Shown here: in pieces, positions 41,206-54,300 of the stretch
Position numbering within the stretch: position 1 is the first letter of the stretch
Layout of the letters: each line of letters starts with the position of its first letter
Assembly: GCA_002914805.1 (NCBI GenBank)
Contig: JXTB01000180.1
Coordinates: 677,769-741,768, forward strand
Direction of reading: 5' to 3'
DNA from: Parasponia andersonii
Lineage: Eukaryota > Streptophyta > Magnoliopsida > Rosales > Cannabaceae
Length of the DNA: 64,000 nucleotides
Program-made: the position numbers and the translations under genes
Notes under the pieces: generated by a model
What the model saw: the letters and a program-made list of their open reading frames with translations, nothing else
Told to the model about the DNA's origin: nothing
The model's database searches: none

Positions 41206-44073
41206 TTCCGACACCTTCTTCCGATTCCAATTCCGATTCTGACTCTGAATCGAATTTTTGGGGGTTTCTTTTTTTTTTTGTTGTTTTTTGTTAGGGGATT
41301 TGATTTGATCGGATTTGGGGAAATTTGGGGGAGAAAGAGATTCTTGTTTTGGTTTTCTTTCTTCTCTCTCTCTCTAGATTATGTGTGATTTTGACCCCTT
41401 AAGACTTAGAGAGAGAAAAGGGTCTGGCTGCGAGAGGAACGGGACAAAGAATTAAACCTGATTTCATCCACTACTAATCTCTATAATTTCTGTTTTTACT
41501 TGTATAATTATGTAATATAATTATAATTATTTGTTATCCATCAATGAACAAATTTTATGTTTTATGTAGAAAGAAAAAAAATGGTGTGTGTATATATATA
41601 TAATTACGTAATCCAGCCAATGACATGTCATATATATATATATTCTTTTTTTTTGTTAATGGGAATTGCTTTTATATAAAAAATGTATACTTGTTTTACC
41701 TAATAAAATAAAATAACCTACTTTCGTTTAGATAAAATTAATTTTCTACTATTATGGAAAGTAACATTGTTTACTATAACAAAGGAAAGATTTATTCAAC
41801 CCGATGAGCTTATTCTCTAGTATCTGGTCCAAAAATAAAACTTAGCTAAACTACGTAAGAATTCATTAGTTTCACCAAACAGAGTAAAAATAACAATAAT
41901 AATAATAATAATAATAATAATAAGCTAATTATGTTGAGCAATAGTTGACTAAACTCCAGATTATGGTCACGATAACTTGGAGTCATGGCTAGAAATTTTA
42001 GCTAGCAAGGCTTAAATTTTAACAAAACAAATTACTAAATATTAAATACCAAATATTATCCTAGTTTTTGTGTATTCAAAATAGGGTGATCATAAAATTT
42101 GGCGACTTTTTTTTTTCCCCAAAAAAAGAGGGATTTTAGAAATACTTAGTCAGATTAGGTGATCGTTCCAACCAGCCTCATGCAACTCAAAAAACACAAT
42201 ATAATACTTGATATATAGTTTGTTATGTTCAATTCCAAATTTAAATCTAGCCATTTTTCTATCCCTCGAAAACTCTAACTTTTTCCTTAATAATATTTCT
42301 TTCGTTATCTTTTTTCATGAGAGAGAAGATCCTTTGAGGTAAGAGTTCTCTTGTTTATTGTTTGATTTCAATAATCCTTCCATCCATGTGTGGAGGTTTT
42401 GTTTATTTTTTTAATTTTTTGTACTTTTCTTCTAGATATTAATCTTCTAAAGTCTAAATATGGAAGAAATTAAATATAAATATAGTATGGCTCACAATAA
42501 TGTAGTTTATTCAGGTTAGTATTATGTTTCAAGCTGAAGAAAATTTGGATCTTATGACATTTATAAGACTCATTGTCTATTTGGTAGAAATTGATTTCAA
42601 AGTTGTTATCAGTATAGTAAATTTCTCTAATGGTATATGTTGCAATATTGCTAGTTATACGATCTTTTTGTTAAAAAATAACAATAATAACTTTTGTCGT
42701 TTATCTTCTATCTAAGATATAAAGTGGCTCATATACATGCTAGGATTAGTTTTATCAAAATAAACTGAAAATTTATATTGTATTGCTCGTACTGTAGCAT
42801 TTGATTTATTTTAATAATATATAATTAATTATATATATATTATATAAAGGGCAATAATCTGGTATTGATTTTTTTTTAGCCGATAGATCATTATTTATCA
42901 GTTACCATGATTTAAGTAGTTGAAAAAAACGCAATAAAAATAAATACACATTATTTAATATTTTTCTTTCTACTTTTAACTATGAAAAAACATACATAAT
43001 GAATTTTAATTGAGCAAAATAACACCTATATATAAGTTTAAAAAAAAATACTAAATAGATGCCCTTATATAATATACAATGTCCTTAAGATAAAAAAAAT
43101 AGTAATAATATTAATTAAAATAAGTTTTAATTAAGAACTCAGAGGTATTTGTGTCCATTGTTTAACCAAAAGCTTAAAAGGATAAAGCTCGTGCCCTATA
43201 ATTGTTGGCATTTTGGCCTTTTACTTTTCTACTTACTTTTTTTTTGTTTGACAAAAAAAAGAACAAGGTGATTCAAGTTAACCCGACCAAAACTCTAGAG
43301 AGGATTATGAATGAAATTTCTTTTCATTTGATAGATTTGAGTTATAAAAATACAACTTCAAATTCATTTGGTCGAGTTATGTTAGTTGTGTAAATTGTCC
43401 AATCCGATCAATGTTCTCTCTGATTGAAAATATTATATAATATCAAGTCCATTAAAGATGTTTTTCCAAAACACAGGTAAAATATCACTAATTTATTAAT
43501 TATTTGTTCAATTATGTAGTTGAATCTTAACAAGCTTCATAAAAAAATACCCTTGTAGCCTAATAAATTAATTGATATACTTTAAGAGTTTACAAAAAAT
43601 AATAATAACTGATCAATATTTTTACTTTTAAGAGTTCCCGAAAAAAGAAAAAAATAATAATATTGATCTATATTTTTTCCTCTTCTATCAACCATTTTCT
43701 TTACAAGATCATCATTATTTCTCAATCCAAAAAAATTGCTCAATAAATCATATCAAGAATATAAATTTTAAGTTGATCATCAAACATCATGAGTTATGTG
43801 AGTGAAAAAAATATATAAATTCATTTTAACTCTTTTTATAATCTATTAAATATGATCCCTAATACAAAAATTGAGTTAAATAATAGGAGAAAAGATATAT
43901 GCTTGGTAATTTCTTTGCCAAGTTAGTTAGTTACTATCATTTGAAAAAAAAAATACGAGAAAGGTAAATGTTAAGACTTAAGTGTGTTTGGATGGGAAGA
44001 AAAAAATAATAAGTTAAAGGGTTTCTTTTTTCTTGAGGAAAATTATAATTATAAAATTTTATTGAGGAATGCT
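41206..44073. other. SEC23 upstream region and AT-rich spacer
   Basis: The first 250 bp hold the SEC23 leader, with a CT/GA-rich run (about 41365-41380, 41408-41420). Beyond are microsatellites: (TA)n near 41592-41604 and 41628-41641, and (TAA)n near 41892-41922. The rest to 44073 is AT-rich with no recognisable coding domain; an open frame at 43202-43393 has no features I recognise. Confidence 0.45.
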
Positions 44074-44634
44074 TGTTATAATTCAAAACCGGGGCTAGTG
44101 GCAGAAGGAGAATTTCGTAAGGATGAGAAATTCCTTGATTTATTTGAAAAATGTATAAAAAATTTTAGTTTTATAAAACAATCCATTTTAGATAAAATAT
44201 TTAGAATTCCATCCCGTGAACCTCTCCCACAGTTCGTATATACCATTAACCATATATCGAATAAATACAAAAAAAAAACGTAAATCAAATATATATTCAA
44301 GCATCATCATCATCATCCACATCAGAACAGACATCAGAATGACATACATGAGTTTACAGATAACAAAAGAATGTAGTAATCTTAGTTCAACGCTAAAACA
44401 AAATCCGAACAGTCCAAACACTACAACAACACGCTTCAAGCCTTAACAAGATAACGAACTACAATCCCAATGGCCTCTTACTCCTCTTGATCCCCAAAAT
44501 CGCACCGGATACCACTCAAGGAAGGGAGGAAGGGAGTGAGCGTAAAATGCCCAGTAGGAAAAACAGTTACCTCGATCGAAAATATTTTAGTGATAGAAAG
44601 CTCTTGCATAGTTAGTTTAAATCCAATATATGTA

Positions 44635-44665
<31 letters not shown>

Positions 44666-46426
44666 ATAAAGCAGTATGATCAAAACCATCAATCCATATG
44701 CATATGACACAAATCAACCCATACACAGGAGCTCACATCCTCTCATCTGTGGAAATCTAGGACGATAGTACTAAGTGTACCTAACAAGCTGTCTGACACT
44801 TAAGCCTATACCTGGAGGGACAACCGAATTGCCTATGCCTACCAAATAGGGAGGTAATCAGAAGTAACAAAATCCTGCCCATGTTTATGGACTCTACACC
44901 GATAATAGGGCACACAGCTCCACACTATAAACTCACGATGCTAACACAGTACTCATGTATGATCATATAACACGTGCAACATAGAAGTCAAGTGTGAAAA
45001 TAATCATACTCTGATTTTTCAATAAATAAGTATATTAGGTTTTTATAGAAAAACGGGTAGTATAACAGCCCTATTTTGATATACAAAAAATAACTTGCAC
45101 TCAAAAAATCCTCAGAGCAACACAATATATGTGTATATCATATCATCACAGTCCATCACATATATTCAAGAAATTCAAATAAACCATATTTGTTCTCATA
45201 TATTGCAGAAAATAAGTTTTATTCAAAAATAGTATAAAACGAAGGTAACCGAATCCCTATCTCATAAGAATAGCGATGTCACGCTATTGAATTCTCAAGG
45301 TGTCGTTAACGATCGTCTGGAGGGTCGGGAACTAATTCCAATCATTCGATCGTCCTTTTGCGAAAAACCAACTTCTCAATGGAGCTTCAATCCACAAACA
45401 GACCTCTATGTTGAATTCCTAAAACCGAAAAATAGCTAGGTTAGACATATAACTTGTCTAATTTGGGTCCGGACCCACACTGGACCGGTTGCACGTAAAT
45501 CGGGGCAAATCTTAGATGTCTGATTTCGATTTTCGTGTTGATCACTAAATATAGATAATATATATATATATATATGGTTGCCAATCCAATAGGTATTTTT
45601 TTTCTTTACCTATGGATAGGTATTTTTTTTTTAACCGTTGGATCACTATCTAATGGTGATCCAATGGCTATAATGAACTGTATGAAAAGACGTGCATCAT
45701 TAATGCTCATTCTCTTTCCTACTTTTTACAATAAAAAAATGTGCATGCTAAATTTTCATTGGCCAAATTGATACCNCTATATATATATATATATATCAAA
45801 CTTTCTCATTTTCCAAGTACAATCTAAAAATGACAATAAAATCACGATCCAGTGGTCAGATTAAAAAGTCAACTCAAGCTCAAAATATTCCAAAAATAAC
45901 AACTTTTGATTCGGGCAGTATAGGGTTAAGATATATATACCTTCAGTTTCCTCTCGACGAGACGAATCCAACGAGCCCAAGAACGCGAACTGAAACAGCC
46001 CGAAACGATGCCGGTGACGAAAAGCTTCAAACGGCTCCAATGGCATTTTCTGATGAAATAGAGGTCGGTGGCTGCCGGCGACGGCCGGTGGAGCTCCCTG
46101 GCGACACCGATGGGCTGGAGGGGCGAACAATGGCCCAAGGTGGCTTTCGCAACGGTCTTTCTCCTTCGGCTGAGAGAAATCGAGAGTGAGGGAGAGAGAG
46201 AGAGAGTGAGTGGGAGGGAGAGGCCACATGGGATAAGTAGGGGACTGTGCAAATTTTTAAAATTTGCACTATATTCCCCGATTATCAAATCTCTATCAAT
46301 TCAGTTCCCTAAAAATTAAAATTTAGTCTTTCTGTACAAAATATTTACAAATTAATCCATCAATTATTATATCCAGAATATTGATAAAATGTTCAAATTA
46401 CCTTCCTAAAAATCCGGGTTTTTACA
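44074..46426. mobile_element. Solo LTR, copy 2 (about 2.35 kb) with perfect target-site duplication
   Basis: It starts TGTTATAATTCAAAACCGGG and ends TCCGGGTTTTTACA. It is flanked by ATGCT on both sides (44069-44073 and 46427-46431), a perfect 5-bp target-site duplication of LTR-element insertion. It matches copy 1 (28424-30689) over its whole length. At the left terminus its differences are largely C-to-T and G-to-A changes relative to copy 1 (TGTCACGACCC against TGTTATAATTC), the pattern of methylated-cytosine deamination. No internal retroelement domain adjoins it. An extra segment of about 200 bp sits in its TA tract (separate entry). Confidence 0.85.
45577..45776. mobile_element. Nested MITE-like insertion in the TA tract of solo LTR 2
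   Basis: Copy 1 of the LTR has only (TA)n at the equivalent place. Here about 200 bp begins GGTTGCCAATCCAATAGGTA and ends TTGGCCAAATTGATACC, with (TA)n on both sides. The ends are roughly inverted (GGT...CCAAT against the reverse GGTATCAATTTGGCCAAT). The single N at 45776 lies at its right edge, so the border may be incomplete. It includes a doubled TAGGTATTTTTTTT motif. Confidence 0.5.
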
Positions 46427-48530
46427 ATGCTATTATTACTCTCATATCTCACTTTTTATTATGTAGACTTCATTAAAATATCTCACATTTTAATAATATT
46501 AATGTAATTTCAAGACTATATCCTAGAATACGATTATTTTATGAATATTTTAACAATATGAACTTAGCAAATGAATTTTAAAGGTATTCATCTAATTCAA
46601 TCTATACTTATTTAAGCATATCACACACTAAAGTGCATATTTTAGAAAGTGTATCAATTCCAATCCTCGTAATACCTGTAAATAAATCCAATCAAATCCG
46701 TGGATATATGAATTGGATCAATTACCTTTGATTAGTTACTTAGGCATTATAAATAAGCTATTGTAACTGGGCTGGATATATGAATTGGATCAATTACCTT
46801 TGATTAGTTACTTAGGCATTATAAATAAGCCATTGTAACTAGGCTTAAGTTAGTTTTTTCGTTTTGGATTATTCGTTTTTAGCATTAATTTGAGTCTTCT
46901 TGTTTAAAAATTTATTAATCACATATGTTAAGTTGTATAATAAAAGTTTACACCTTAAACTACAACTAATAAAAAAATTAATAACATATATGATTAATAA
47001 AAAATCTATAAATTATATTATATATATATATATATATATTTTCAGTGTGGATTGGATTATATTGGATTAATACTTTAAAAGGTGAAAAGTATATCCAATT
47101 TATAAAAATGTAAATTTTAGAATTTAATACAATTCAATCTGTATAGATGCTGAGTATAGATATCTGCACTTTAAGAACTGAATTAGATTGGCTTATGCGA
47201 ATAGGATTAGATTGTGAGGATTTTGAACACATTCGCTGGAGTAATATTGGATGCAATAATCAATGCTTGTCAATTATTATATCCTGAGAGACGGACGCCA
47301 AACGATCTCAAATACTCGTCGAGAAGGTTTGATTTTTTTAAGGAGATCTTGTGATATGCAAGTCTTGAATCCTCATTATAGTTCAAATTTTCTATTATTT
47401 CTATATATTTTATATTTCCTAGTTTTGTTTTAAAAAATATTGTTGTTTATCTTGTTCATTATATTGTAATTCAAATTTTTGTTTGTTCTTCTGCATGCTA
47501 TATATATTATATTTCCTAAAAACCTATATTACAGTTATAATTTGTTATATTATATATAGTTATAAGTGAAAAAAAGGGGGAAAAAAAAGAGTCTAAATTG
47601 AAATTCTAAAAGGTAAAACTTGTAAGGGTATTATTTATGAGATAGTAGATATTGGTGTATGTATGCTCTATTGACTTTAGTAGGCCAAACTATTTTTCCT
47701 AAAATTTAACCTGATCGAGTTCTGGGAAATCGATATCTCATTCAGCTCACTATTTGGGTTTATAGAAAGAAGAAGAATATTGCAATTGAAAAATAGTAGA
47801 AAAAAACTTAATTATTAGGAGAAGCACGATGGTAACAAGGAGTGTGTGGAAATCGGTGAGCTATAAAGAATCATATGATTTATGTTGGTAAGACATAGTA
47901 CAATCACTTAGCTCATGGAGGGTTTTGTATTCTCCTATTAAATTTTGATTAGATAGTTGTGTAGAGCTCAATTTAGCTGGATTTTAAAATCTCACTGTTT
48001 TATTTAATATAATTAAAAACTAATACTATATTTGGTAAGAGAGAGAAAGTATAAATGATACAAAGGTTAAGAAAAATAAAAAGTGTAAATGATATAAAGA
48101 TTGTAGTTAGAATGATAGAAAATACGTATTAATAAAATTAGGCTTTTTTTATACGGGAAAAATATTACGTGGGTTCCCATTATTTTCTCGATGGCTCACT
48201 TAAGTTCTCATTCTTTTTTTTTTTTTTTCCCCTAATGTTTGAGTCCCTAAACTCAAACTTTGATTTTCGTACCACGCCAGTCCCTTGGGCTCTTTTTTGT
48301 CAAAAAGAGAGTTAAATAACATGTGCATAATACGTGTGACTGTAACAAAATGAGGGAGTCAGACCTTTTAGGAATAAAAGGGAACAATAACCCCCATTAA
48401 AATTGACCTTGGACAAAAATAAAGGTTTCTATTTGCAGGCGCGGATTTCAAGCTGAAATCAAGACATCTTGGATTGATTTAAACCTAGGTCGAAGGTTTA
48501 TGGTGTGCCGCAATCAAATGGTAAGATCTG

Positions 48531-48561
<31 letters not shown>

Positions 48562-49870
48562 TCAATTGTGCCATATTTTTTTTTAAATACAACAAAATGG
48601 TGGGTGTGGCTACTTCGTATGGGTTGGCCATCCAATGTGTGAGAGGTCTAGGCAAATAATTTATGGTCTAATTAGAGTATAAGGAGGCTTGAATTAGAGA
48701 ATTCATAGCTAAAAAAAGAAGGAAAAACTTAAAAAAAAAAGAAGATTTTAATGTACTTAATCGTAATTTCCATCACTTTGTTTTGGTTGGCGCAAAATGG
48801 TGTATAAACGCTATAGCAGCCATCACTTTCTTAGATTTCTTGTTTCGGTCTTTTAAGGTTTGTATGGAACTGAGTTTTGGGCAATGTGTTTATGTTAATG
48901 AAACTTCAATTTGGTTTATTGTATGAATTTCTTTTGGTAAAATTTGACTATTATTTCAATCTTGTAATTTTGAATTATTTTTTATAATTTTCGGTGGAGA
49001 TTGAATGGATGTGGTGGCTGATACCATATTTTAGCAAATTGAGGAAGGAAAAGTGTTTCGAGGAGAAGGAAAAAAGAAAAAAAAAAAAAGAAAGAAAAAA
49101 GGGGAAGTTACCTAGTAATCATGAAGTTGGTTTGCTTAAAGAAAATAAAAATGGAAAAAACAATTTAATTTTGTCAATTCTAATTAGTTATTAATATATA
49201 TTTTAACAAATTTGGCCAAAATGTTACCTATTTGCCTAATTCGAACAGATTTGCATATAAAAATATATTACATACATCTGTATAAATGGAAAGTTATAAA
49301 TCATGTAACATATAAATTCCAATTTGAAACATGTGTGAATGGAATAAAACGTTTTTTTTTTTTTTTTTTATACATTCCAAGTTTGACATAATATATATAA
49401 AAATATAAAGCGGTAATGACTTGATAATGGAGTTAAGGTTCCTGCTGTCAATATATGCCATGTACATAATTTGTATACCCCAGACGTAATTATAAGACCA
49501 AATGATCTTGTTGCACTATACACTATGCCTACTAACTAACCCGTTCACACATCTTGTGCAAAAGGATCCTAACAAAATACCTGAATCCCATATGGAACTA
49601 ATTTATTGATGGTTTTATAAACTTGTCATAAAGATGTGGTTTTCTATTAATTTAATAAGGAATTTCAAAATGAGACTTTGTCCAATATTTTTGTAAAATA
49701 ATTTACTGGAATTCCTACTTATGAAATTACCAATTTGCAACTAACATGGGATTTGGGTCAGGATAAAGAAAGAGGGAATAAGAGAGGTAGTAAAGAGAAA
49801 AACGTGAAGTACAACAATAACATAAGTTTGAGAGGAATTTTTGACTTATGCCTTCAAAATAATCCTTATA
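46427..49870. other. AT-rich spacer between solo LTR 2 and the inverted-repeat element
   Basis: A 72-bp tandem duplication occupies 46701-46844 (separate entry). A (TA)n tract lies near 47022-47038. A block at about 48160-48450 (GGGTTCCCATTATTTTCTCGATGGCTCACTTAAGTTCTCATT, then a similar CCCTAAACTCAAACTTTGATTTT) looks like one arm of a long-terminal-repeat MITE. Poly(T) runs lie at 48208-48228 and 48531-48556. I see no gene. Confidence 0.4.
46701..46844. repeat. 72-bp tandem duplication
   Basis: Two almost identical units, 46701-46772 and 46773-46844, both run TGGATATATGAATTGGATCA through TTAGGCATTATAAATAAGC to TATTGTAACTGGGC or its near copy. The high identity shows that the duplication is recent. 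Confidence 0.9.
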
Positions 49871-49874
49871 ATTA

Positions 49875-50935
49875 TTTTTTATTCTTATTTGGATTAATCA
49901 ATTTTTGGCCCTCCAAAAATTACCTATATATATATATATCATTTTGGCCCATAAGTTTTAAAATATCTCAATTTTGGCACTCAAATTTTTTATTTGTCTC
50001 ATTTAACCCCTTATTGTTACTATTATGTTATAGATGGAAGGAATTTTTCCTCTCTTGGCCTATGAGTTATATCAAAACTTCCTTTTTAACTCCTAATTTT
50101 TTGAAAATTCATATCTCGGCACCCAATATATTAAAGTATCTCATTTTACATCCTATCATATTTTTATTATTTAAAAAATATCAGAAAGAGCATGCAACAT
50201 TCAATTTTAAAATATCATTTTGAGTATTTCGCTTTTATTAAATAAGTTTGGTATTTTAGTAATTGAAAGTGAATGAGATCATCTTCTCAATATAAATATT
50301 TAACTATAGTTTTAATTTGTGCTATTTAATAATCATATAATATAAAATTATTTAAAAATGAAAGAAAGAACTTAGCCAATTTATATATATATATATAACT
50401 AATACCTCAAGATATATATATTTTTTTTAAAATGATTTAAATACGAAGAAAACAATGCATTTATATTTGGACTTTTTGTGGCACTCGTATAGTATGACTA
50501 TTCTAAGTAAGATCTAAGAAACTTTCAAAACTAAATCCTGCCTGCAAGTAAATTACAAATTTTGAAATTTCGTATAAAATTAAAACTTTCTTTTAAATGA
50601 TATACATTTTTTACTACCTCATTTTTGCATTGTAAATTGCTTACGATATTTTTATTAAAATCCTCTTACGAGTGATATGTGCTCTTTTTCGTTTGTTTTA
50701 ACCAATAAGGTGAGAGTAAGGATGAAAATGGGACATTTTGATAACAGCATTGTAAAATTTGGGGCAGATTTCATAATAAATATAGGGGCCAAGATGCAAC
50801 GTTTTCCAAAAAAGTTTTAAATGAAACAAATGAAAAGTACATGTGCCAAAATTAAGATGTTTTGAAGTTAGGAGCCAAAATTAGATTTGGTAATAATATG
50901 GGGCTAAAAATTGGATTTAATCATTTTTATTTTTG
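49875..50935. mobile_element. Long-inverted-repeat element (foldback or MULE-like), about 1.06 kb
   Basis: The left arm (about 49875-50020) and the reverse complement of the right arm (about 50800-50935) share the same order of motifs: TTGGATTAAT or ATTAAATCC, CAATTTTTGGCCC or CAATTTTTAGCCCC, TTTTAAAATATCTCAATTTTGGCAC or TTCAAAACATCTTAATTTTGGCAC, then TTTGT(C/T)TCATTTAA. Each arm itself contains repeated 'TTTTGGC' blocks, as in long-arm MITEs of the Mutator type. The arms are diverged and exact ends are not resolved. The plus-strand open frame at 49735-50223 runs through the left arm and is not a gene. Confidence 0.6.
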
Positions 50936-51380
50936 AAACACATTCTTTATTTATTTAACCATTTGATTTTACTTCTATTCTTATTTTTCACCCAGGACCT
51001 AAAGTTTACAAATTAACAGCACCGTCCCCCGTATCAAACCCTGAAAAAATTTCGTACTTTAATGGCGGGAGATGAAAGCATTATATATATCATATATTTT
51101 TATATATAAATAAAAAAGACCGTCAAAATCCAGACCTCCAAAAACAAGGAGAGGTTTCTGGAACCATCTTGATTTCTTTACCATTTTAGAACTCTCTGGA
51201 CTCTCTCTCTCTCTCTCTCTCTATAAATCCCGAACTTCCAAAGTCGCTCTGCAACGAGAAACTTCGAACATTGCTTTCTCAGTTTCCAATTCGCTCACGC
51301 TTTGGTTTCCCCCATAGAGAAAAAAGAAGTCCCCATTTGCAATCTCGCTTCGCCCATTTCGAAAGTTTAAGCTAGAATCC
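50936..51380 (+). promoter_or_regulatory. Promoter and leader of the FKBP62/65-type gene
   Basis: A (CT)n run at about 51196-51222 is followed directly by TATAAATCCCG, a likely TATA box, then about 150 bp of leader before the ATG at 51381. The leader holds AGAAACTTCG near 51258, which fits the heat-shock element unit nGAAnnTTCn. FKBP62/65 genes of Arabidopsis are tied to heat-shock factors, so this is of interest, but one such unit can occur by chance. Confidence 0.4.
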
Positions 51381-54300
51381 ATGGAAGAGGACTTTGATAT
51401 CCCAACTGCTAGCAACGTCGACGAGGAGATGGACATTCCTGAGGAAGAAGATGACCCAGTTGGCCCAACTGTCAAGGTTGGCGAAGAGAAGGAGGTTGGG
51501 AAGAATGGGTTGAAGAAGAAGCTCGTTAAGGAAGGTGAAGGGTGGGAGACTCCTGGCTCCGGTGATGAAGTTGAAGGTAGTGTTATATAGTACATTCCAT
51601 TCATCAATGCTTGTATATATATTTGCGTATATATGTAACAATATTTCTTGGTTTTAATGGTGATTTCTTGTTGGACTATTGATTTTGAGGCTGTTTTGGC
51701 TGATGGGTTGGTTTCTGATTTTGTATTTTAGTTCATTACACTGGAACTTTGCTTGATGGGACCAAGTTCGATTCGAGCCGTGATAGAGGGACTCGTTTCA
51801 AATTTAAGCTGGGCCAAGGTAATTAAAGGATGTTTGCTCCAACGCTAATGGATTTTCGGTTTGATTTGTTCCATTCATGTGTTTGTAATTTATAAGGAGT
51901 TGTTCTGATAAATGGATCCGTTCTAGATGGCTTTGTTGGTAGCATACTGTTATCAGTTAATTGCACGTCCTGTTGACTCTTCTCTCAGTTTTCTTTTATT
52001 CTAATTATAATTGGTATTAATTATAAATATAGAAAAGAAAAGAAGTATATGTTTAGAATAACTCTGGTATTTATGTTTGTGATCATCAGGGTGATACAAA
52101 TTTTATGCCTTGGGATATGAGATATGTAGACCCAAACTGATTGTTTCTCTTAATGAAACGTGTTGCTGTTATCTCATATAGCTTCAATTTGACTTGGAAA
52201 TTAGTGTTCTGATATAAAAGATCTAGTGATCTAGCTAGGGAGCTGATAAAAGTCCATCACAGTTCCTTGTGTTTTCTCAAATTGCACTCGCCTCCCCATG
52301 AGAGCTTTGTTTAGAGGGCTAACGATTTTTTCGTGTATCTCGTTTCCAACTGATGCACTTTCTTGAACTCTACGATTAAGCTCGAGACATCCTAATCGTT
52401 TCTCGTAGTTTTGTACTTTTTATGACCTAGAAAATAAAAAGGAAACTAAAAACTCGTTCTGGAGATGAATCTCGTTTTTCAAGGATTCAAATACCTACAA
52501 CGTGGAGATCCAACTTTGAGGTGGGAATTGTTTTGAAACCAAAAAGGAAATGTCAAGGGTAATATGCATTTTCGATGTGGTGAGAGCATAAAGTTGATTA
52601 AAATACTCGTCACATTAGACTTCCAATTTCAGGTCTCCCTGAGGTGAATTGCCTTCGTCACTAGTGATTCTTATATTTAATAATTCTATTATGTGACTCA
52701 GTTATGGACTTCTGGTGTTTGTCTTTACTTTACTAGCTCATTTATTGACTGCAATCATGTCACAGGACAAGTGATCAAGGGGTGGGATGAAGGAATCAAA
52801 ACCATGAAGAAGGGTGAAAATGCAATATTCACCATACCTCCTGAGCTGGCTTATGGCGAGTCTGGTTCCCCTCCCACCATTCCTCCTAATGCCACTCTTC
52901 AATTTGATGTGGAGTTGCTTTCTTGGACCAGCGTCAAGGACATATGCAAAGATGGTGGAATTTTCAAGAAAATACTTGTTGAAGGAGAGAAATGGGAGAA
53001 TCCAAAAGACCTGGACGAAGTATTTGGTGTGATATATGATAATTGCTTTTCTTTCCTCTCTCGCATTAGGGATTCATTTTGATGAAATGGGTTTCTCAAA
53101 CACCATGTTTTCTTTGTAGTTAAATATGAAGCTCGACTTGAAGATGGGACTCTGATATCGAAATCTGATGGAGTGGAGTTTACTGTTGGGGATGGTGTGT
53201 TTCATTTCCCCTATCTTATAAATGTTTTGGCCTCAGATTGTCTTTAGCATCTCTTACCGAAGATTTTTAACATGGTCATGGTGGCCTCTTTTTTTTTTTT
53301 TTTTTTTTGGTTATAGGCTACTTCTGTCCTGCCTTGGCGAAAGCTGTGAAAACAATGAAGAAAGGAGAAAAGGTCTTGTTGACAGTGAAGCCACAATGTG
53401 AGTACAATTCTTATGTAGTGTCTATAATGAGATATATTGACAACTATATAGATACGATACCTCTACATTTCAGATTTGTTGCTTCTCAATTTCTTCAACT
53501 TTTGTAGTTCCCTGTAATAATATTATTAGTTGACTATTTCCATAGATGGTTTTGGTGAGGCGGGCAGACCAGCAATTGGTGACGAAGGTGTTGTGCCACC
53601 TAGTGCCACTCTTCAGATAACTCTTGAGTTGGTCTCTTGGAAGCCTGTTACTGATGTCTCAAAGGACAAGAAGGTCTTAAAAAAGACCTTAAAAGAGGGC
53701 GAGGGTTACGAGCGCCCTAATGATGGGGCTGTCGTCCAAGGTACGTATAATGAATCTATTGCATTTTGTACTCTAATCGGTACATAGTTTTGCAATGATA
53801 TTAAACTCATTTTTTCGCCCACTCTGACCTGTCAGTGAAACTTACTGGGAAATTGCACGATGGGACCATCTTTGCTAAAAAAGGCCATGACGAGGGGCCA
53901 TATGAGTTCAAAATTGACGAAGGTAATGGCATCTTCGCTTGATGTGTATTTGTGGTAATGGGAGAGAACTATATGGAACTAATTATTGTGAAATGGAATT
54001 AATGTATAGAACAAGTTATTGATGGCCTTGATAGAGCTGTGAAGAATATGAAGAAAGGGGAAGTTGCTCTGGTGACGATTCACCCTGAGTATGGTTTTGG
54101 CTCGTCTGAGTCACCACAAGACTTGGTTGTTGTTCCTGCTAATTCAACCATCTACTACGAGGTTGAGCTACTCTCTTTTGTCAAGGTGAGTGTTATCTAG
54201 TCCCTGGTGTTTGCTACGTAATGTTAGCTCAACTCATATAGGAGACTATGGTCTTGAGACTCGAGTGATTTGCCTGATGTAGGAGAAGGAATCTTGGGAT

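Noticed and set aside
45830..46319. Several overlapping open frames of 80-120 residues
   Set aside because: They lie inside solo LTR 2, overlap on both strands, and have no domain.
49735..50223. 162-residue plus-strand open frame
   Set aside because: It runs through the left arm of the inverted-repeat element and is rich in Phe, Leu, Ile and Tyr from T-rich sequence.
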